From: Thysanoteuthis rhombus
Taxonomy: Eukaryota; Mollusca; Cephalopoda; Oegopsida; Thysanoteuthidae
DNA: 64,000 nt
Direction of reading: 5' to 3'
Assembly: GCA_963457665.1 (NCBI GenBank)
Contig: OY735212.1
Location: 7,003,850 to 7,067,849 of the forward strand
Part shown: positions 1 through 11,489 of the stretch, piece after piece
Position numbering within the stretch: the first letter of the stretch is position 1
Layout of the letters: each line of letters opens with the position of its first letter
Program-made: the position numbers and the translations under genes
The notes under the pieces: generated by a model
What the model was told of the DNA's origin: nothing
Databases searched by the model: none
The model's input: only the letters and a program-made list of their open reading frames with translations

Positions 1-265
1 ATTAAGCACATGTTTACTGGAGGGATATCGGAAAATAAACATGAACTGAAGGAAAAATTTAGCATAAACTCACATTTTGAATTAAACCCTCCACTAAAGC
101 ATATTTTGGGGAATACAAAAAAAATGGACATGAAGTGATTGTTCGAATTTTCAGCCCTCTAGCTCCATTGGTATGGTCTGTTTGTTTGGCATATACAAAC
201 ATATATAGCCAGCTACCGAACTTGAAAACTAAAAAAAAACTATGTTGATATGACCATCTCGCTTT
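1..265 (+). repeat. MITE-A copy, 5' truncated
   Basis: This is the 3' part of the most frequent repeat in the window (MITE-A). The diagnostic blocks appear in family order: TTAGCATAAACTCACATTT, then AAACCCTCCACTAAAGCATA, then a block near CTCCATTGGTATGGTCTG, then the ATAGCCAGCTACC block followed by AACTTGAAAACT. The left half is lost or lies outside the window. The open frame on the - strand here is read-through of the repeat and not a gene. Confidence 0.6.
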
Positions 266-307
266 GAGACAAGCTTGATCATGACTCTCCATTATTCTCG
301 TTCAAAT

Positions 308-671
308 CGTGACAAAAATTAGTGCTTGTAAATTTTGCTATATATAAAGGGTATAATTTCAAATCAGTCGTTAACTGTGGGTCGAATACTGTTAAAATGT
401 TCTGCTCACTAACTTCTTACGTACAGATTGTACGTGCTACACATATAAGCATAGATAGCCAGCCAGCTAGACAGACCTACTTCAAAACTGAAAAATTCAC
501 GTTGAAGTTGCCAATTTCAGTGGATGGTTTGTGATATTCGTTAGCACATAGTGAGAATTAAATTCTTATTTCAAATCAATGTAAAAGAGACGTTTGAATA
601 GTGACACATTTTGGACTTGGTAAATTCTGCTATGTATAAAAGTTATAAATGCAAATCATTTGTTGACTGTA
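308..671 (+). repeat. Pair of ~70-bp direct repeats
   Basis: About 70 bp at 308-378 recurs at 600-671. Both units contain a GTGACA start, a TGGTAAATTCTGCTAT-like core, a TATAAA stretch and a TTGACTGT-like end. Between them, at about 425-535, lies another MITE-A 3' end (AGATAGCCAGCCAGCTAGAC block). The arrangement fits a MITE-A fragment inserted in or near a local duplication. No coding signal is seen. Confidence 0.45.
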
Positions 672-1390
672 CTTTAAAGACTGCTGATATTTATACACGC
701 ACAAAAGCTTCAATCTTCATTTTCACTCCCTAACACATACGTCCCTAAAATCCGTCGCGATTAGCATCATGCAAATGAACGTATATATTTATAATGTATA
801 ACCGTGTCATTACTTCGTCACGTCTCGCGTGCAAGTCAGCCATGATAATTTGCCAAATACTTTCACTAGAAATGGTTGCATTTCTTTCGGTCTGCTAACT
901 CCTGTCTTAACTCATTCTTTATTTTCTGCTCTCGCTCCGACCGCCACTCCCTCCATCTCGGCATCTCTGTCGTTTTGATTGGCTTTGGTCTCTAGCCAAA
1001 AGGCAAACTCACTGGCTTGTGCAATCACGCAACTCAAAAGACAACGAACATCACTCAGATAAGCCATCTTGAAAAAAGACTCCGCTTATGAATCTTTTAT
1101 TTGGGTTCAGTATTTTCTATGACAGACTATTTGTGAGATGAAACTACTTCGTTGCTGAAAGTTGCCGAACTAAATTTATCATTTTCAATGCCATTCACCA
1201 CACAACCGCTGAAATATCCAGGCTTTGAATAAGCTGCCCATTGATTCAGGGCTTTGTCGTCCTGTTTCAACCTGCTGTAACCCTTTCAGTACGCAATGAT
1301 CATACCAGCTCACCGTTGAACGATAGAGTCAACCTGTTTTATTAATGGACTTATCGTATCGAATTGGATTAACTCCCTGACCCCCTTTAA
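540..1390. other. No recognisable gene
   Basis: Outside the second unit of the direct repeat I see only mixed-composition, non-repetitive sequence with short open frames. An octamer-like ATGCAAAT near 770 and a short TATAAT-rich stretch are present, but nothing ties them to a transcript. Confidence 0.4.
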
Positions 1391-3115
1391 ACCTTTTGGT
1401 GCTCCTTTTTCCCCGTGGGCTCTGGTGGAATGCACTGGATGCGCACCCCTCAGTGGTTCCGCCTTGGTTTGCTTATGTGGTTACAATTCTTTATTCAGTT
1501 TTCTTAAAAACTACCATTTACATAATTTGAGTTTTACATTCTCGTTATATGTGTTCTTAACAATTTCCTTCATTTCTAATGAAAAGATTTGGGTCATTAT
1601 GTCCACAGATCTTTATCTCGATTACATCATCCAAAACTTGACAATATCACCCATCGTAGAGCAATAGTTTGCAGTTTAGTCATGCAAGCTATTGACAATG
1701 ACTATGGTTGAAATAGTTTTACTTGAATCCTCTCGACATTAATCGTCTGATTCGAATTACCATATTTTCTGGCATATATGGCACACGACCATAAGAGACA
1801 CAACTCCATAAAAGACACAACTCAATTTTTGCAGGCATATTCTAAAAAAAAAAAAAGTAAAGAAAAAACTCACACCCCTCTTTTCCCCTCAGATTATTAT
1901 TATGCTCTCATCTATTCAAATCTATATTAACCCCCTCAATGGCTGGCTGTTAATATTTGCTTGGTGCAGTAACGTTAGTAATCCACTGATAAAGCATTTG
2001 CCTCCAGAAAAATATAGCCCCAAGAAATCTGAAGACTGGACTCTGTCTTTTCAGAAAAGTAAAGCAAACATTTAAAAAATACGGAAACCGAATGAAAAAC
2101 AACAGCAGTTATTATCTAAATTATTGATGTCTCTCACTTGTGTCTAATTTCTGAACATTTTAGTTTATTTTCTTGGAAAAGTTGGCAAGATACGACGGGT
2201 CAGGTTGATGAAATTAAAGTCATTACAAGCACTTTATATATATACAGTCTTTCGTCTACTCAGCTAATATATTTTTCAAAAATGATTTTACGAGTATAAA
2301 ATCAGACTTATCATCGAGGGTATATTACCCATTTAATGAGGCAGCCTCTTACAAATGTACACGGCTCATGCTGATCTCTGTAAACAAGCATTTAAATCTG
2401 TTCAGGAATCTGAACGATGTGTCCAGATCTGGTGTTTGCTTGCCCTTGGGGTCTGTGTAGTTTATCCATTGGTATATTTTCCCTCCCGAATGACTGAGAG
2501 TTGTGTGGTTGTTGTGTCTATATCATCGCTATTCCCCACAGGAGTATTTGGTGTTATCTTGCCGGTTGTATTCTCGGAAAAGACGGGTGAAATAGGTGGT
2601 GTATATTTAGAAAGGATACTCTACTCGCACAAATGATTGTGACATCGTTTCCTTTACAATCACGTTTTCTATCTTATCACCGAATATTTAACTTTCTTCG
2701 AGTCCATGGGACATTCTTCTGAACAACATAACGATACATGCAGTCATCAATTCTAAAGCTGCTACACTCATACTGTATTAAAACCTACAAAAGCAAATAA
2801 TTAGATTATAGTTTAATATTTAAAATAATCATTGAGATGCAATGACCTATTGCATATGTTTCATAAAGTCTGTGTTTATGGGTGATAATTGTATTTACAA
2901 TAGTAAAACAACTGTTGGGGCTATTTGATATCTTCTACATAATGTCCGCATTTTCCAAATCAATATTTCTTTACTTAGCGAAAAAAAAATTACCAGACAC
3001 ATTTTTAGCATAATTTGAAAGTTGTTCCTGTGAATACATATGATTTCCTTTTGTATCAATATCGAGCCCCTCGAATTGAGTTAATGATTTAGAGGTTTAT
3101 ACCCCGCCCCCGATC
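1391..3115. other. Intergenic sequence, no supported gene
   Basis: Short open frames only. About 70 bp near 1395-1460 (GCTCCTTTTTCCCC, later GCTCTGGTGG) resembles 13800-13860 beside the first 5S-like locus, so a small piece of that repeat may be present. A 93-codon frame at 2355-2636 encodes hydrophobic runs, but it has no family resemblance, no splice context and no start-site support, so I do not call it. Confidence 0.35.
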
Positions 3116-3119
3116 TGAA

Positions 3120-3548
3120 AAAATGACGTGATTTATGAAAATAATCGGTTTACCGTTGGTAGGAGTAGATGACTTGAAGCGGATAGTAATACTATTGACG
3201 AAATCAGGGTTTCCTGATGCCTTCTGCCATACACGATAATATGGCTTTTGGAATGAATTAATAAAATAACTTAAAATTCATCATTAGACCAAGCTAGCAG
3301 AAAAATGGTTGATTCTTTTTTCTCTTACTAATTGAAGTCTATTAAGGTTGTATCCTATCATTCATGTGTAAGAGATTGTTATCTTTTATATAATATCCCT
3401 CGGTACCAAATCTCAATTTTCAAAACTAAATAGCCATGTTCAGTTTCAAATTTGCGCAATTTTGATCTTGAAAAATACCGAATGACAACCCTTCATCAAA
3501 TGGAAGCGGGACAGACGCAAATCTGTATTGGAAAGCAAATGAAAATAA
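3120..3548 (+). repeat. Repeat G, copy 1
   Basis: This roughly 430-bp segment matches 7735-8170 over its length. Shared landmarks in order are AATAATCGGTTT, GAATCAGGGTTT, AATTCATCATTAGACCAAGC, ATCCTATCATTCA and TTGATCTTGAAAAATACC. Both copies are followed within a few hundred bases by a (TA)n tract. I do not recognise a known element class, and no terminal inverted repeats are obvious. Confidence 0.55.
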
Positions 3549-3631
3549 ATTCTACCCCTATGCTTTCAGTCACTGCCCAAACTGAAGCAAAGTTTGAATA
3601 TCAAGGAGCATATACATTGTTGATCCATCTC

Positions 3632-3632
<1 letters not shown>

Positions 3633-3701
<69 letters not shown>
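3633..3701. repeat. (TA)n microsatellite
   Basis: A nearly uninterrupted TA dinucleotide run of about 68 bp. Open frames that read through it as alternating Tyr-Ile are artefacts. Confidence 0.95.
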
Positions 3702-3703
<2 letters not shown>

Positions 3704-3715
3704 TGAACTTTTTAA

Positions 3716-4110
3716 AATGTTATTCAGTCAATACAAACTGTCACGTGTCCAACATATTTTGGTAGCATGTTGTGCTGGGAGGGATCAATGATTAAGTTAC
3801 TAGCTTTTTGTTGGGTAGTGATCACTATAGAAGTCCGAATTTTCGAAGAACAAGCATGGACGCTGCAGAACACAATCTAAAGAATTAACAAAGAAAAACA
3901 TTGTAAATCAAACTAAAACCCTATTGTTTTGAGAGGGCGTGACAAATTTTTTTTAAAGTTTATATCTAAACATGAAAGAGGTTGATATTTGAATATTCAG
4001 TCATCTATCTCCATGTGTGTGCATGCACACATGAATAGCCAGACAGCTTACCAGATGCACTTGAAAACCGAAGAAACCTGTGTTGATATTAACGGTCTAA
4101 TACCGTATTG
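3716..4110 (+). repeat. MITE-A copy, partial
   Basis: The copy starts with the family 5' block (AGTCAATACAAACTGTCACG, a diverged AGAAACCGTCA end). It continues through the TTGTTGGGTAGTGATCA block and an AGCATGGACGCTGC block to the 3' ATAGCCAGACAGC and AACCTGTGTTGA blocks. The central TTAGCATAAACTTACATT part is missing, replaced by diverged A-rich sequence. Confidence 0.55.
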
Positions 4111-5080
4111 GCCAATAAGCAGTAGGCATAAGGGGGTAGGTTCTATTACATTTATAAAAGTCAAGAATTCACTATCTATATATTAGATGGTTCGTACATT
4201 GTGTCAGGAGAGAGTAGTAAAAGACTGTTGACTATGTGGCAAGAATTAATTGTACACAAAGGACTTTGCCTCCACGCGCTTTGGTGTTAGCACCGCGCGC
4301 TGACGTTATTGGAGATGTTGACAGTAGGGGAAATATGTGCACCAGGTTTTGATCTTGGACGTGAAGATTAAACAGAGTTAAAAAATACATACAAGTATTT
4401 AGACGATCAATTGAGACTTACATTTAATACATAAACATTTTTGACGATACTTGACTGAAATAGAAGAACATATAAAAAACACGGATGCAATCATTTTCAG
4501 TGGATAGGAGAAAGGAGATAGCTTCTGAACGAAAGATGGGAGTTTATGTGCCGTGATAGTTGTAATCGTGTGTTTAGAGTGAAGTTGTCTGAACTGTTGT
4601 GAATCCATAAGGCTCGAAACGTACCAAGGGCAGTTTATGGAGGATTTGGTATCAGTGTGTGTGCCTAACTGCCAAGTTGTGTGCTATGTATTAGGTATAG
4701 CAAATGAGCCACTTGGGAGAGGGGCCATTCTTTGACATCACAAGGCACACAACGGACAGACAATGTAAGACAGAAAACACGTAGAGTTTAATCCATGTGC
4801 ACTTCCCAAAGTAAAGAGAAATAGAAGACTGGAAAAACGGTCAAGTTCGGATCGGCTGGGAGACCGCCTAAATGATGTCAATCCTAGAGAGAGGAACATA
4901 TAAAAGGAAATCTAACCGAACAGAAGCGCCAGGGCAAAAGAGAGATTGAACACGCATGTTCTGCGCATTCATAAGGAGACGTAGTCGGAAGTGTCGTTTT
5001 AGATATCTCGTTAAAAGAAGGGTTTCTTATTAAATTCTAAACTAAAAGTATAAGAGGCGCCAAAAGGACAAGGATGCAAC
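4111..5080. other. No recognisable gene
   Basis: Only short open frames on both strands. Near 4855 a GGGAGACCGCCTAA stretch recalls part of 5S rRNA, but the match is too short to support. The segment directly precedes a LINE fragment and may include a more diverged part of it. Confidence 0.3.
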
Positions 5081-5084
5081 AACC

Positions 5085-5675
5085 AGAAAAGGATATACAG
5101 AGTCAAAGAGAGTAGATCATTACATCTACCTTTGACAATTAATCTCGAGTACTCAAAAGAAGAATAAATCAAGCGAAGAATCAATCTGGGATGACAAGCT
5201 TTCGGTAGAGAAAGCTCAACCTTCGAGTTCTAAAAATCCCATTGACCCTGAGAACAACGGTATATGACGAATGCATTCCACCTGATAGTCACCTATGGAG
5301 CTGGAACATTGAACCTAACCAAGAGATCACCCCAAACCTAGGAGCCATTCAAAGTGCCCAAAAGAGAACCATATTCAACTTCACATGGAGAGATCACAAA
5401 ACAGCAAAGAGAAAAATGAGATATGATAGAATCTATTAAAAAGTTCAAGTGACAAAGGGCTGGTCATGTTACAAAAATGCTCGACAACCGCCGGATATCA
5501 CGACTCACAACGTGGATACCCATAGATCATATACGAAAATATGGCCGGCAAATTATAAGATGGCGTGACAAACTTGACAAGTTCAAGGAAATATTGGCTC
5601 CTCGAAGCCCATGATAGAAAGTCAAACGGCGATTTCTAAAGTGCTGGTGCAATCGATGATGATCAATGATTATCA
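5085..5675 (+). mobile_element. RTE-like LINE 3' fragment (RT C-terminus), degenerate
   Basis: The translated remnant carries the C-terminal part of an endonuclease/reverse-transcriptase LINE protein, seen repeatedly in this window. A VDHYIYL start comes first, then a QCILPxxTYGAETWNLT-like block (here decayed around CIPPDSHLWSW). A FTWRDHKTAK block follows, then RLTTWIP.DH, GRQ..RWRD and a DREV-like tail. Stops and frameshifts break it. It ends at a GATGATCAATGAT stretch, consistent with the microsatellite tail of this family. No RT palm is present, so it is a 5'-truncated, dead copy. Confidence 0.75.
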
Positions 5676-5679
5676 AAGA

Positions 5680-6350
5680 ATCATTGTAGGTCACATAGAA
5701 TGCAACTTTGCATAAGCCATAAATCTTCCTTGTCAGATGAAGACCAAACCGTTTTGCAGCATTTATTACTCGGGTATCGCAGATTGTGCGGAAAACACAT
5801 ATGGAATACAATAAGATGGATGAGTGCACTATATTGATTTTCAAAATGAGATATTGGAAATGAATTCAAACATCGTCCACACCCAGATTCGATGGCCACT
5901 CACCAAAGCTGCAATCAGATTTACTTTCTGCTGGCTTGTGGCGGCACCCTAATCTCAGATATTGATTTATCTTGACAAAGACATCCTGACACAAGACTAC
6001 TTTGATAGATATGCTGTAAGCTTCCAATTTATCACAAACAGCGCGGTAGACCATATTGCACTTCGGTTTCAAGATGAAATCAGCAAAATCAAGTTAGTTC
6101 AGTTGTATAGAAATTACTTTTTTTATTACGAGAAGTTCGGTAAATTATAAAATAATAAGCTAGTTATTTTCTGTGGCTCAATTAGCCGAGCAGCATGGCT
6201 TATACCTGACTACCATGAGGGACATGACTCCAAGTCTCACCTGAGGCTTACTCTTTATTTCTGATGATCGCTGTTTATTCATTGTCGAAGGGAAACTGAC
6301 CGGCGATAAAAGGCATCTAAAAAATTAGAAAGATAATGATAAAAAAAAAT
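5680..6350. other. No recognisable gene
   Basis: Several overlapping 60-105-codon frames lie on both strands, but none shows a domain, splice context or conserved pattern. The stretch separates the LINE fragment from repeat F. Confidence 0.35.
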
Positions 6351-6354
6351 AACG

Positions 6355-6702
6355 ACTCGCTATCACAGTCGATAATTAAACAACCATAACGTCAAAAGTT
6401 TAAGTCATTTAAAAAAAAACTCTATCAAAGAATGATCGAAACGAATTCTGTTCAAGATATCATTTGCGTTTTCTACGGGAAAAACATCTATATTCTGGAG
6501 AATTTAAATCTTATTAATAAATCCGTCAAAATGATGCTTCAAAAGGTCAAGAAAGCTTTTTTAAAAATTACATGAGGTTTACCGGAGTACTGACGCCAAT
6601 TTTCGAGTCTGTTGACAAAACGGTATAACCAGGAGTGCTGAGACACAAACACATGCATTCAAACAAGAATAGAACCCTTGGCCACCAAAAGTGGCCAAGG
6701 TT
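6355..6702 (+). repeat. Repeat F copy 1, ending in a perfect hairpin
   Basis: Repeat F begins here with an ACAGTCGATAATTAAACAAC block, passes a GCGTTTTC(T/C)A block and an ACCAGGAGTGCTGAGACAC block, and ends in a hairpin. In this copy the hairpin is perfect: CCTTGGCCAC, loop CAAAA, GTGGCCAAGG at 6676-6700. The same order occurs in copies near 10 kb and 16.3 kb. A 3' subterminal hairpin is typical of Helitron or Helentron ends, but no CTRR terminus follows, so the class is unproven. Confidence 0.55.
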
Positions 6703-6704
6703 GT

Positions 6705-7730
6705 TAAATTGTTCAGTGTTAATCCTCAATTCTCAGCCCTTAAAGTCTGCATAACCTTTCAGTAACATTTCAATTAACAGGCATCGGGCTTCTCATGAAA
6801 ATTATTCGATCGCTTTCAAGCCAACCGGGATTAATCCCAAACTGACAAATGTTATTAGCCAAATAGCATGTTTCAAAGAATTCACACACCGTAATAAGAT
6901 ACGCGATGCATAGTATTAACAATACACAAACGTTCTCTTCCTCAAAATGACGTGCATCGAGCTCAACAACGCCTGGAAAGGTTGAATGAATAAAAGCTGA
7001 ACATTTTAAATTAACAGGAACCATAGGTTCAACGATGTGCCCATCTGCCGTAATGACAGTAGAAGTGGGAGGAAGAAGACGAAGAAGAAGAAGAGCAAGC
7101 AGTCTTTCTTTGAGTCAATTTATTTTCTAACTCGTAAAATATTGCAGTATGGAAATATTCCGAGGGTCTTATTTTCAATAAAAATCGTAAAGGTTTTTTT
7201 TAATACAAAAATCCCGAGCTCATACTTTCTTTTATTCCATCATAGCTTTGATGACACCAGACCTTTATTGAAAGCATATTTCTTCCTCCCTTCTAATTTC
7301 TGTAGCTTAACGTAAGTGGGACAGACAGACTGACTCACTAACTGAAATGCACCCAATAGAGATGTGTTGACACATCTAAAAATGAAAAATCAAACGAGTT
7401 TTCTTTAATAAACAAATAATATCTTCCGAGCATGATGTATACGTTACATTATGTTTTTGAAATCGGGAATTGTGGGTCTCCTTATCTAGAAAGGTTACAA
7501 TGTTTTGCTTTGCACCTCGGTGTGTTCAAGTGAATATAGCTTGTAATTCTATCTTCATTATTAACTTTATTTTACTGATATATATATATATATATATAAT
7601 CATCCTCTCAATAAGACTGTAAACGTCAGCATTTTAAGATTATATATTTTCAGAGATGATTGCACGATTCAATTTGAATTTTGGTTCAAGATTAAACGAA
7701 ACATTTTGTCGTACATTTCGATCGAATTCC
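6705..7730. other. Non-coding stretch with short simple repeats
   Basis: It contains a purine-rich GAAGAA run at about 7071-7100 and a 24-bp (TA)n run at 7577-7602. The 84- and 92-codon frames here have no recognisable features. Confidence 0.4.
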
Positions 7731-7734
7731 ATGT

Positions 7735-8170
7735 GTCATTCAGAAAAAATAATCGGTTTTACTATCTATGGGTGTGTTTGGTTTGTAATGGATTCTAATA
7801 CTGTGAACCGAATCAGGGTTTGCCACAAAAGACCAAATCTGTTTAAGATTTAAAACAAATTACGTAGCTGGAAATTAAGTACAAAATAATCTTGAAATCC
7901 ATCATCAGACTAAGCTTGGTGAAAAGAGGTTTTTAGTATTTATATTTTTACCTATTGTAAATGAATATTTATGTTTGATCCTATGATTCACGTGTGAGGG
8001 GTACTTCTGTTCCGTAAATTTTACTTTGATGCCAAGTATATATTCTTTAGACTCAATAGTTTTTTTCAATAATAGATGTTCCCAATTTTGGTCTTGAAAA
8101 ATACCAAATGGCAGACCTCTATCAAATGGGAACGGAAAGAAGAAAAATCAGTATTGGGAAGTAAAAAATA
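7735..8170 (+). repeat. Repeat G, copy 2
   Basis: The second copy of the roughly 430-bp repeat seen at 3120-3548, in the same orientation and about 4.6 kb away. The landmarks run in the same order, from AATAATCGGTTTTAC through GAATCAGGGTTTGCC and TCCATCATCAGACTAAGC to TTGGTCTTGAAAAATACC. It is followed by repeat B and a (TA)n tract. Confidence 0.55.
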
Positions 8171-8229
8171 TTACCATATATTTTAGAACAAACATGTTAT
8201 ATGAATTATGAAATGAAGAATTACCTTCA

Positions 8230-8386
8230 CAGACACGTTTATGTTTCTGTCCTGTTTGGCCTTTTCAGGCGAATGATCTGGTTTATTTGCGATCCCTATT
8301 TAGGACCTTTTTCGGGGTGATTTTTTGGGGTTGAGAACTTTCATCTTATTCTTTTTATGTATTTATTCTTTTTCCTAGTGTGTGTG

Positions 8387-8454
<68 letters not shown>

Positions 8455-8455
8455 G
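8230..8455 (+). repeat. Repeat B copy 1 with (GT)n(TA)n tail
   Basis: Repeat B starts with a CACGTTTATGTTTCTGTCC block. It continues with a CCTTTTCAGGCGAATGAT block and a G/T-rich middle (GGGGTGATTTTTTGGGG). It then merges into (GT)n followed by about 60 bp of (TA)n. Copies with the same leading blocks are at 8578, 41043 and 42430, three of the four close to a TA tract. This suggests an element ending in, or seeding, a dinucleotide repeat. Confidence 0.55.
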
Positions 8456-8577
8456 CAAATCCAGTTTACAATATAATATTATGTGATGGATCTATTTCAT
8501 AGGGGCTCGATTCATACAACTTTAAACTAAAAGTGTCAAGGTAGTTTAGATCAGAGCTGGAAATAAAGGAGAAAGTA

Positions 8578-8765
8578 CATTTGCTACGCAAACCCGTTAA
8601 TGTTTCCGCTCTGCTTGGGCCTCTTCGGGTGAATCGTTATGTACGTCTTAGATTTCTGTTCGGGGAATTTGGGGAAATTCTTGTTGGTATTGTTATATTT
8701 GGAGGAGTTTTTCTTTTGTTTTATTGTTTCAAGTTTGGTTATCTATGTTATGTATCACGTGTATA
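8578..8765 (+). repeat. Repeat B copy 2
   Basis: The CAAACCCGTTAATGTTTCCG start, the GGGCCTCTTCGGGTGAATCG block and the following G/T-rich stretch match repeat B at 8230. Here the dinucleotide tail is absent. The 61-codon open frame is incidental. Confidence 0.5.
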
Positions 8766-9039
8766 GGCTGCGCTAATCTAATTTGAATATTGACTCCTTA
8801 TTTTGGTTTGTGCTTCTGGAAGGAACTTGCCCCAATTTTCTTTCCGATTGGTATGAACGTCATTACTACACACGTTTCTTTCTTATTTTTGAATGTACCA
8901 AAAGCTCTAGTCTTGTTTTCAATCCTGATTTGTTTTAAAATAGCAATGACTTTTGCTATAAACAAAAATGTATAACAATAAATTGTAGAAATATATTCAT
9001 GAAACTGTCCATGATATTGATCGATTGGGAAGATTAAAG

Positions 9040-9240
9040 GAATAAAAAATGAGTCAGGTGGTCTGGACAGTCACGTAATAGAAACTGCTTCATGGCCAAG
9101 GTCTTTGGACACCATGCAATGTAGGGATGATCAATTAAAAACTTGATGAACGGTTTGATTAATTTATAATATATTTCTCTCACCTTTAGTTGGATAGTGA
9201 TCAATTGAAAAAAGTCGTCTGTTTTTAACAGTGCTATCAA
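9040..9240 (+). repeat. MITE-A copy, 5' half
   Basis: It contains the 5' blocks GTCACGTAATAGAAACTG, a diverged CTTTGGACACCATGC block, GGGATGATCAATTAAAAA and the ATAGTGATCAATTGAAAA block. The 3' half with the AGCCAGCCAGC block is absent. The TCAAATTGGCTCCATTGG piece at 9280-9300 may be a further scrap of the family. Confidence 0.5.
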
Positions 9241-9588
9241 ATTTTTATGTATGGGATGAATTTGGAATATAATTCCATGTCAAATTGGCTCCATTGGTAA
9301 AGTCAGGCGGCATTCACGCTTCTTTTTTTTTCCTTTTTTTTTTTTTTGAAAAATCGAAGTATTTTAGAGATCACTGAACCCCAAAGAAGTAATTTATTCA
9401 TGTGGAGCCTCCCGGTAGAACTCTTGGTAGCCTTAAAATGAATTAAGTCTTACAGGATTATCTCCATAACTTCTGACATTTCGCATATTTTTCCACACGA
9501 TATCAAAACAATGGACAAATAAAAACAATGTATAAATGGAGTCCAAGCTATAGCAATATCATTTATGTATTTCTGTTTTATCTTTTCT
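9241..9588. other. Non-coding stretch with a poly-T tract
   Basis: A T-rich run at about 9324-9347 is the only structure visible. It could be the reverse complement of a poly-A tail, but no element body next to it is recognisable. Confidence 0.3.
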
Positions 9589-9589
9589 C

Positions 9590-10320
9590 TTATAGGGGAG
9601 ATAATCATGTAAGCCTCAGTTCCCTTTAGTGCTAACAGGAGTTATCTCAATTTTATGTGTGGAAACTAGGATCCTGCAGCGCCTTTCTAAAATATCGGAG
9701 CTTCCAACTTACCAGACAAGCAATAATAATATTTAGTATTGGCTTTGCTTATAAGCATTCATTTAGCAAACGTGAGTAACATGAATTAGATTGCTTTACA
9801 AGTCGGAAACATGAAAGTAAAAACCTTTAATGACAAAAGTATCGACAAAGGAATATCACAAGTGCAAAGAAAGAAATGGCATGCATTCATATTATGAATT
9901 AGAAAGAAATAATTTTGTTGAGGATAGTTATAATCAGGAAAACAGACTGGCACGATATGAATTTGCTTATGATAAAAGAAAGAAGAAAAATAACTTGCCA
10001 TCAGAGTCAATAATTGAACAACAGTAGCGTCAGAGTTTGAAATCTTATCGAGTGATAAATGTGATTAGAATGAAGGTGTTCCCTACTAAGAAGCATTTGC
10101 TATAAAGAAAAAAAGATCTAGAAGGATCAAGATCCTGGAAATTCAAGATCTTATTCATACATCCGTCAACGTAACCCTCCCCAAGAGGCCAAAAAGGCTA
10201 TGTAAAGATATTGAGAATCTGTAGACCAAACAGTAGGGCCAGGAGCGCTGGAACAAACAAACATACGTGCCTATAACAAAAGTATAAAATCCTTTGCCAC
10301 TCTGAGTGGCTACGGTTGAT
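9590..10320 (+). repeat. Repeat F copy 2
   Basis: The 3' portion from about 9993 (AGTCAATAATTGAACAACAG) to the imperfect hairpin near 10290-10316 (TTTGCCACTCTGAGTGGC) matches copies at 6355 and 16268. The 5' portion, with a GGGGAGATAATCATG-like start and a GAGCTTCCAACTTACC block at 9594-9715, matches only the 16-kb copy. The middle differs. Frames of 65-75 codons inside it are incidental. Confidence 0.5.
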
Positions 10321-10324
10321 CAAC

Positions 10325-11485
10325 AGACCCTGTTCAAAACAAGTGACGTTCACACAGTTATTTTTACTACATCGAACTATATTTGCTTCTGTAGTAAAAC
10401 TGATTGTTTCCGATTCCCCCCAAAAAGAATTAGGTAAAGCCGTTGAAAGTATAAATATAGATTCTCTAAAAATGGACAATGTTGGAGTCATTATAAGTAT
10501 ATTCTTTTCGTGTTCAACATTGATCATAGGCCACATCTCTACGCTCACTACATGAGATGTAAAAAAAAAATATTTTAGCTTCTTGAGTTACGGAAGCTTT
10601 TTCTAACGTGACATATTTTTAGTTCAAGAATAGATTAAAAAAACGTAACTGACATCGTGTGACATGAAATAGAAAATATTTGTTTTCTTTCGCTGACTTT
10701 CTCTTTCTCTCACTCTTCCCTTTCTCACGGACGCAATGGACCTATTCAGATTTAGTCTGAATGAAAAAAACTTTCTGGCAATCATAGAACTATTGACTTC
10801 CACTGCAATAAAAGTAGAAGCTCTAAATTGGTCCTCTCCATGCAGATATTACTAATAACCAAAATAACTGACAAAGTGATGAATAAATAACTTTTTTAAT
10901 AGAATCGACCGAATTGTTTGGGGTTTTGTCAGAGCTTCGGGAGCGATAGTTGGTTTTAGAGAAATGGACGAAAACAACAGGAATGCCCGGATGGCAGTGG
11001 GGGTAGAGAAATAAAAAAAACCCTTTCCCTGTAATGTACAGTAATAAAAACCCAACTTGTCTCCACAATATACCAAACAATTTCTCAATCCCAACTACCA
11101 ACATTTCTGTAATTTCTCTTCCAAAGCCTTCACGAAACCCAGGATGGGTGAAATGTACATAACCTAGTCCAACCTTTAAAAAAGTTAGTAGTCTCAACTC
11201 TTTTTCCTTTTCTATATTGTCAATTTTTCAACAAAATTCTATCGAATCAAGATAATTTCTCCTCAGGTAGTAACGTTTGAAGTTGGGTTAATCTCACTAT
11301 TCAGCTCATTTCGTTTGTTTAAAATCAGTGGAAGAGGAAGCGATAATTCTTCCTTGCATTTTGTCAGCAGCTGCTTTCTAAGAGATGACAAAAAAAACCC
11401 CCAACTTTTTCGATTTCTATTCAACGACATTATATCACTTCCACAAAAATGATATCGAAATTCATGTAGCATTTCAATTAATATC
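10325..11485. other. No supported gene
   Basis: Overlapping frames of 79-124 codons occur on both strands, including two overlapping ones at 10823-11197. Neither shows a recognisable domain, and both occur in low-complexity-flanked sequence, so I treat them as chance. Confidence 0.35.
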
Positions 11486-11489
11486 TCCA

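Noticed and set aside
2355-2636. 93-codon hydrophobic frame that could be a small membrane protein
   Set aside because: No homology that I recognise and no splice or promoter support. Hydrophobic translations are common in T-rich DNA.
4850-4880. GGGAGACCGCCTAA stretch resembling the 5S rRNA C-box region
   Set aside because: The match is about 14 nt, with no other 5S landmarks around it.
10823-11197. 124-codon minus-strand frame with an overlapping second frame
   Set aside because: No recognisable motif, no splice context, and two overlapping frames of similar quality suggest chance.
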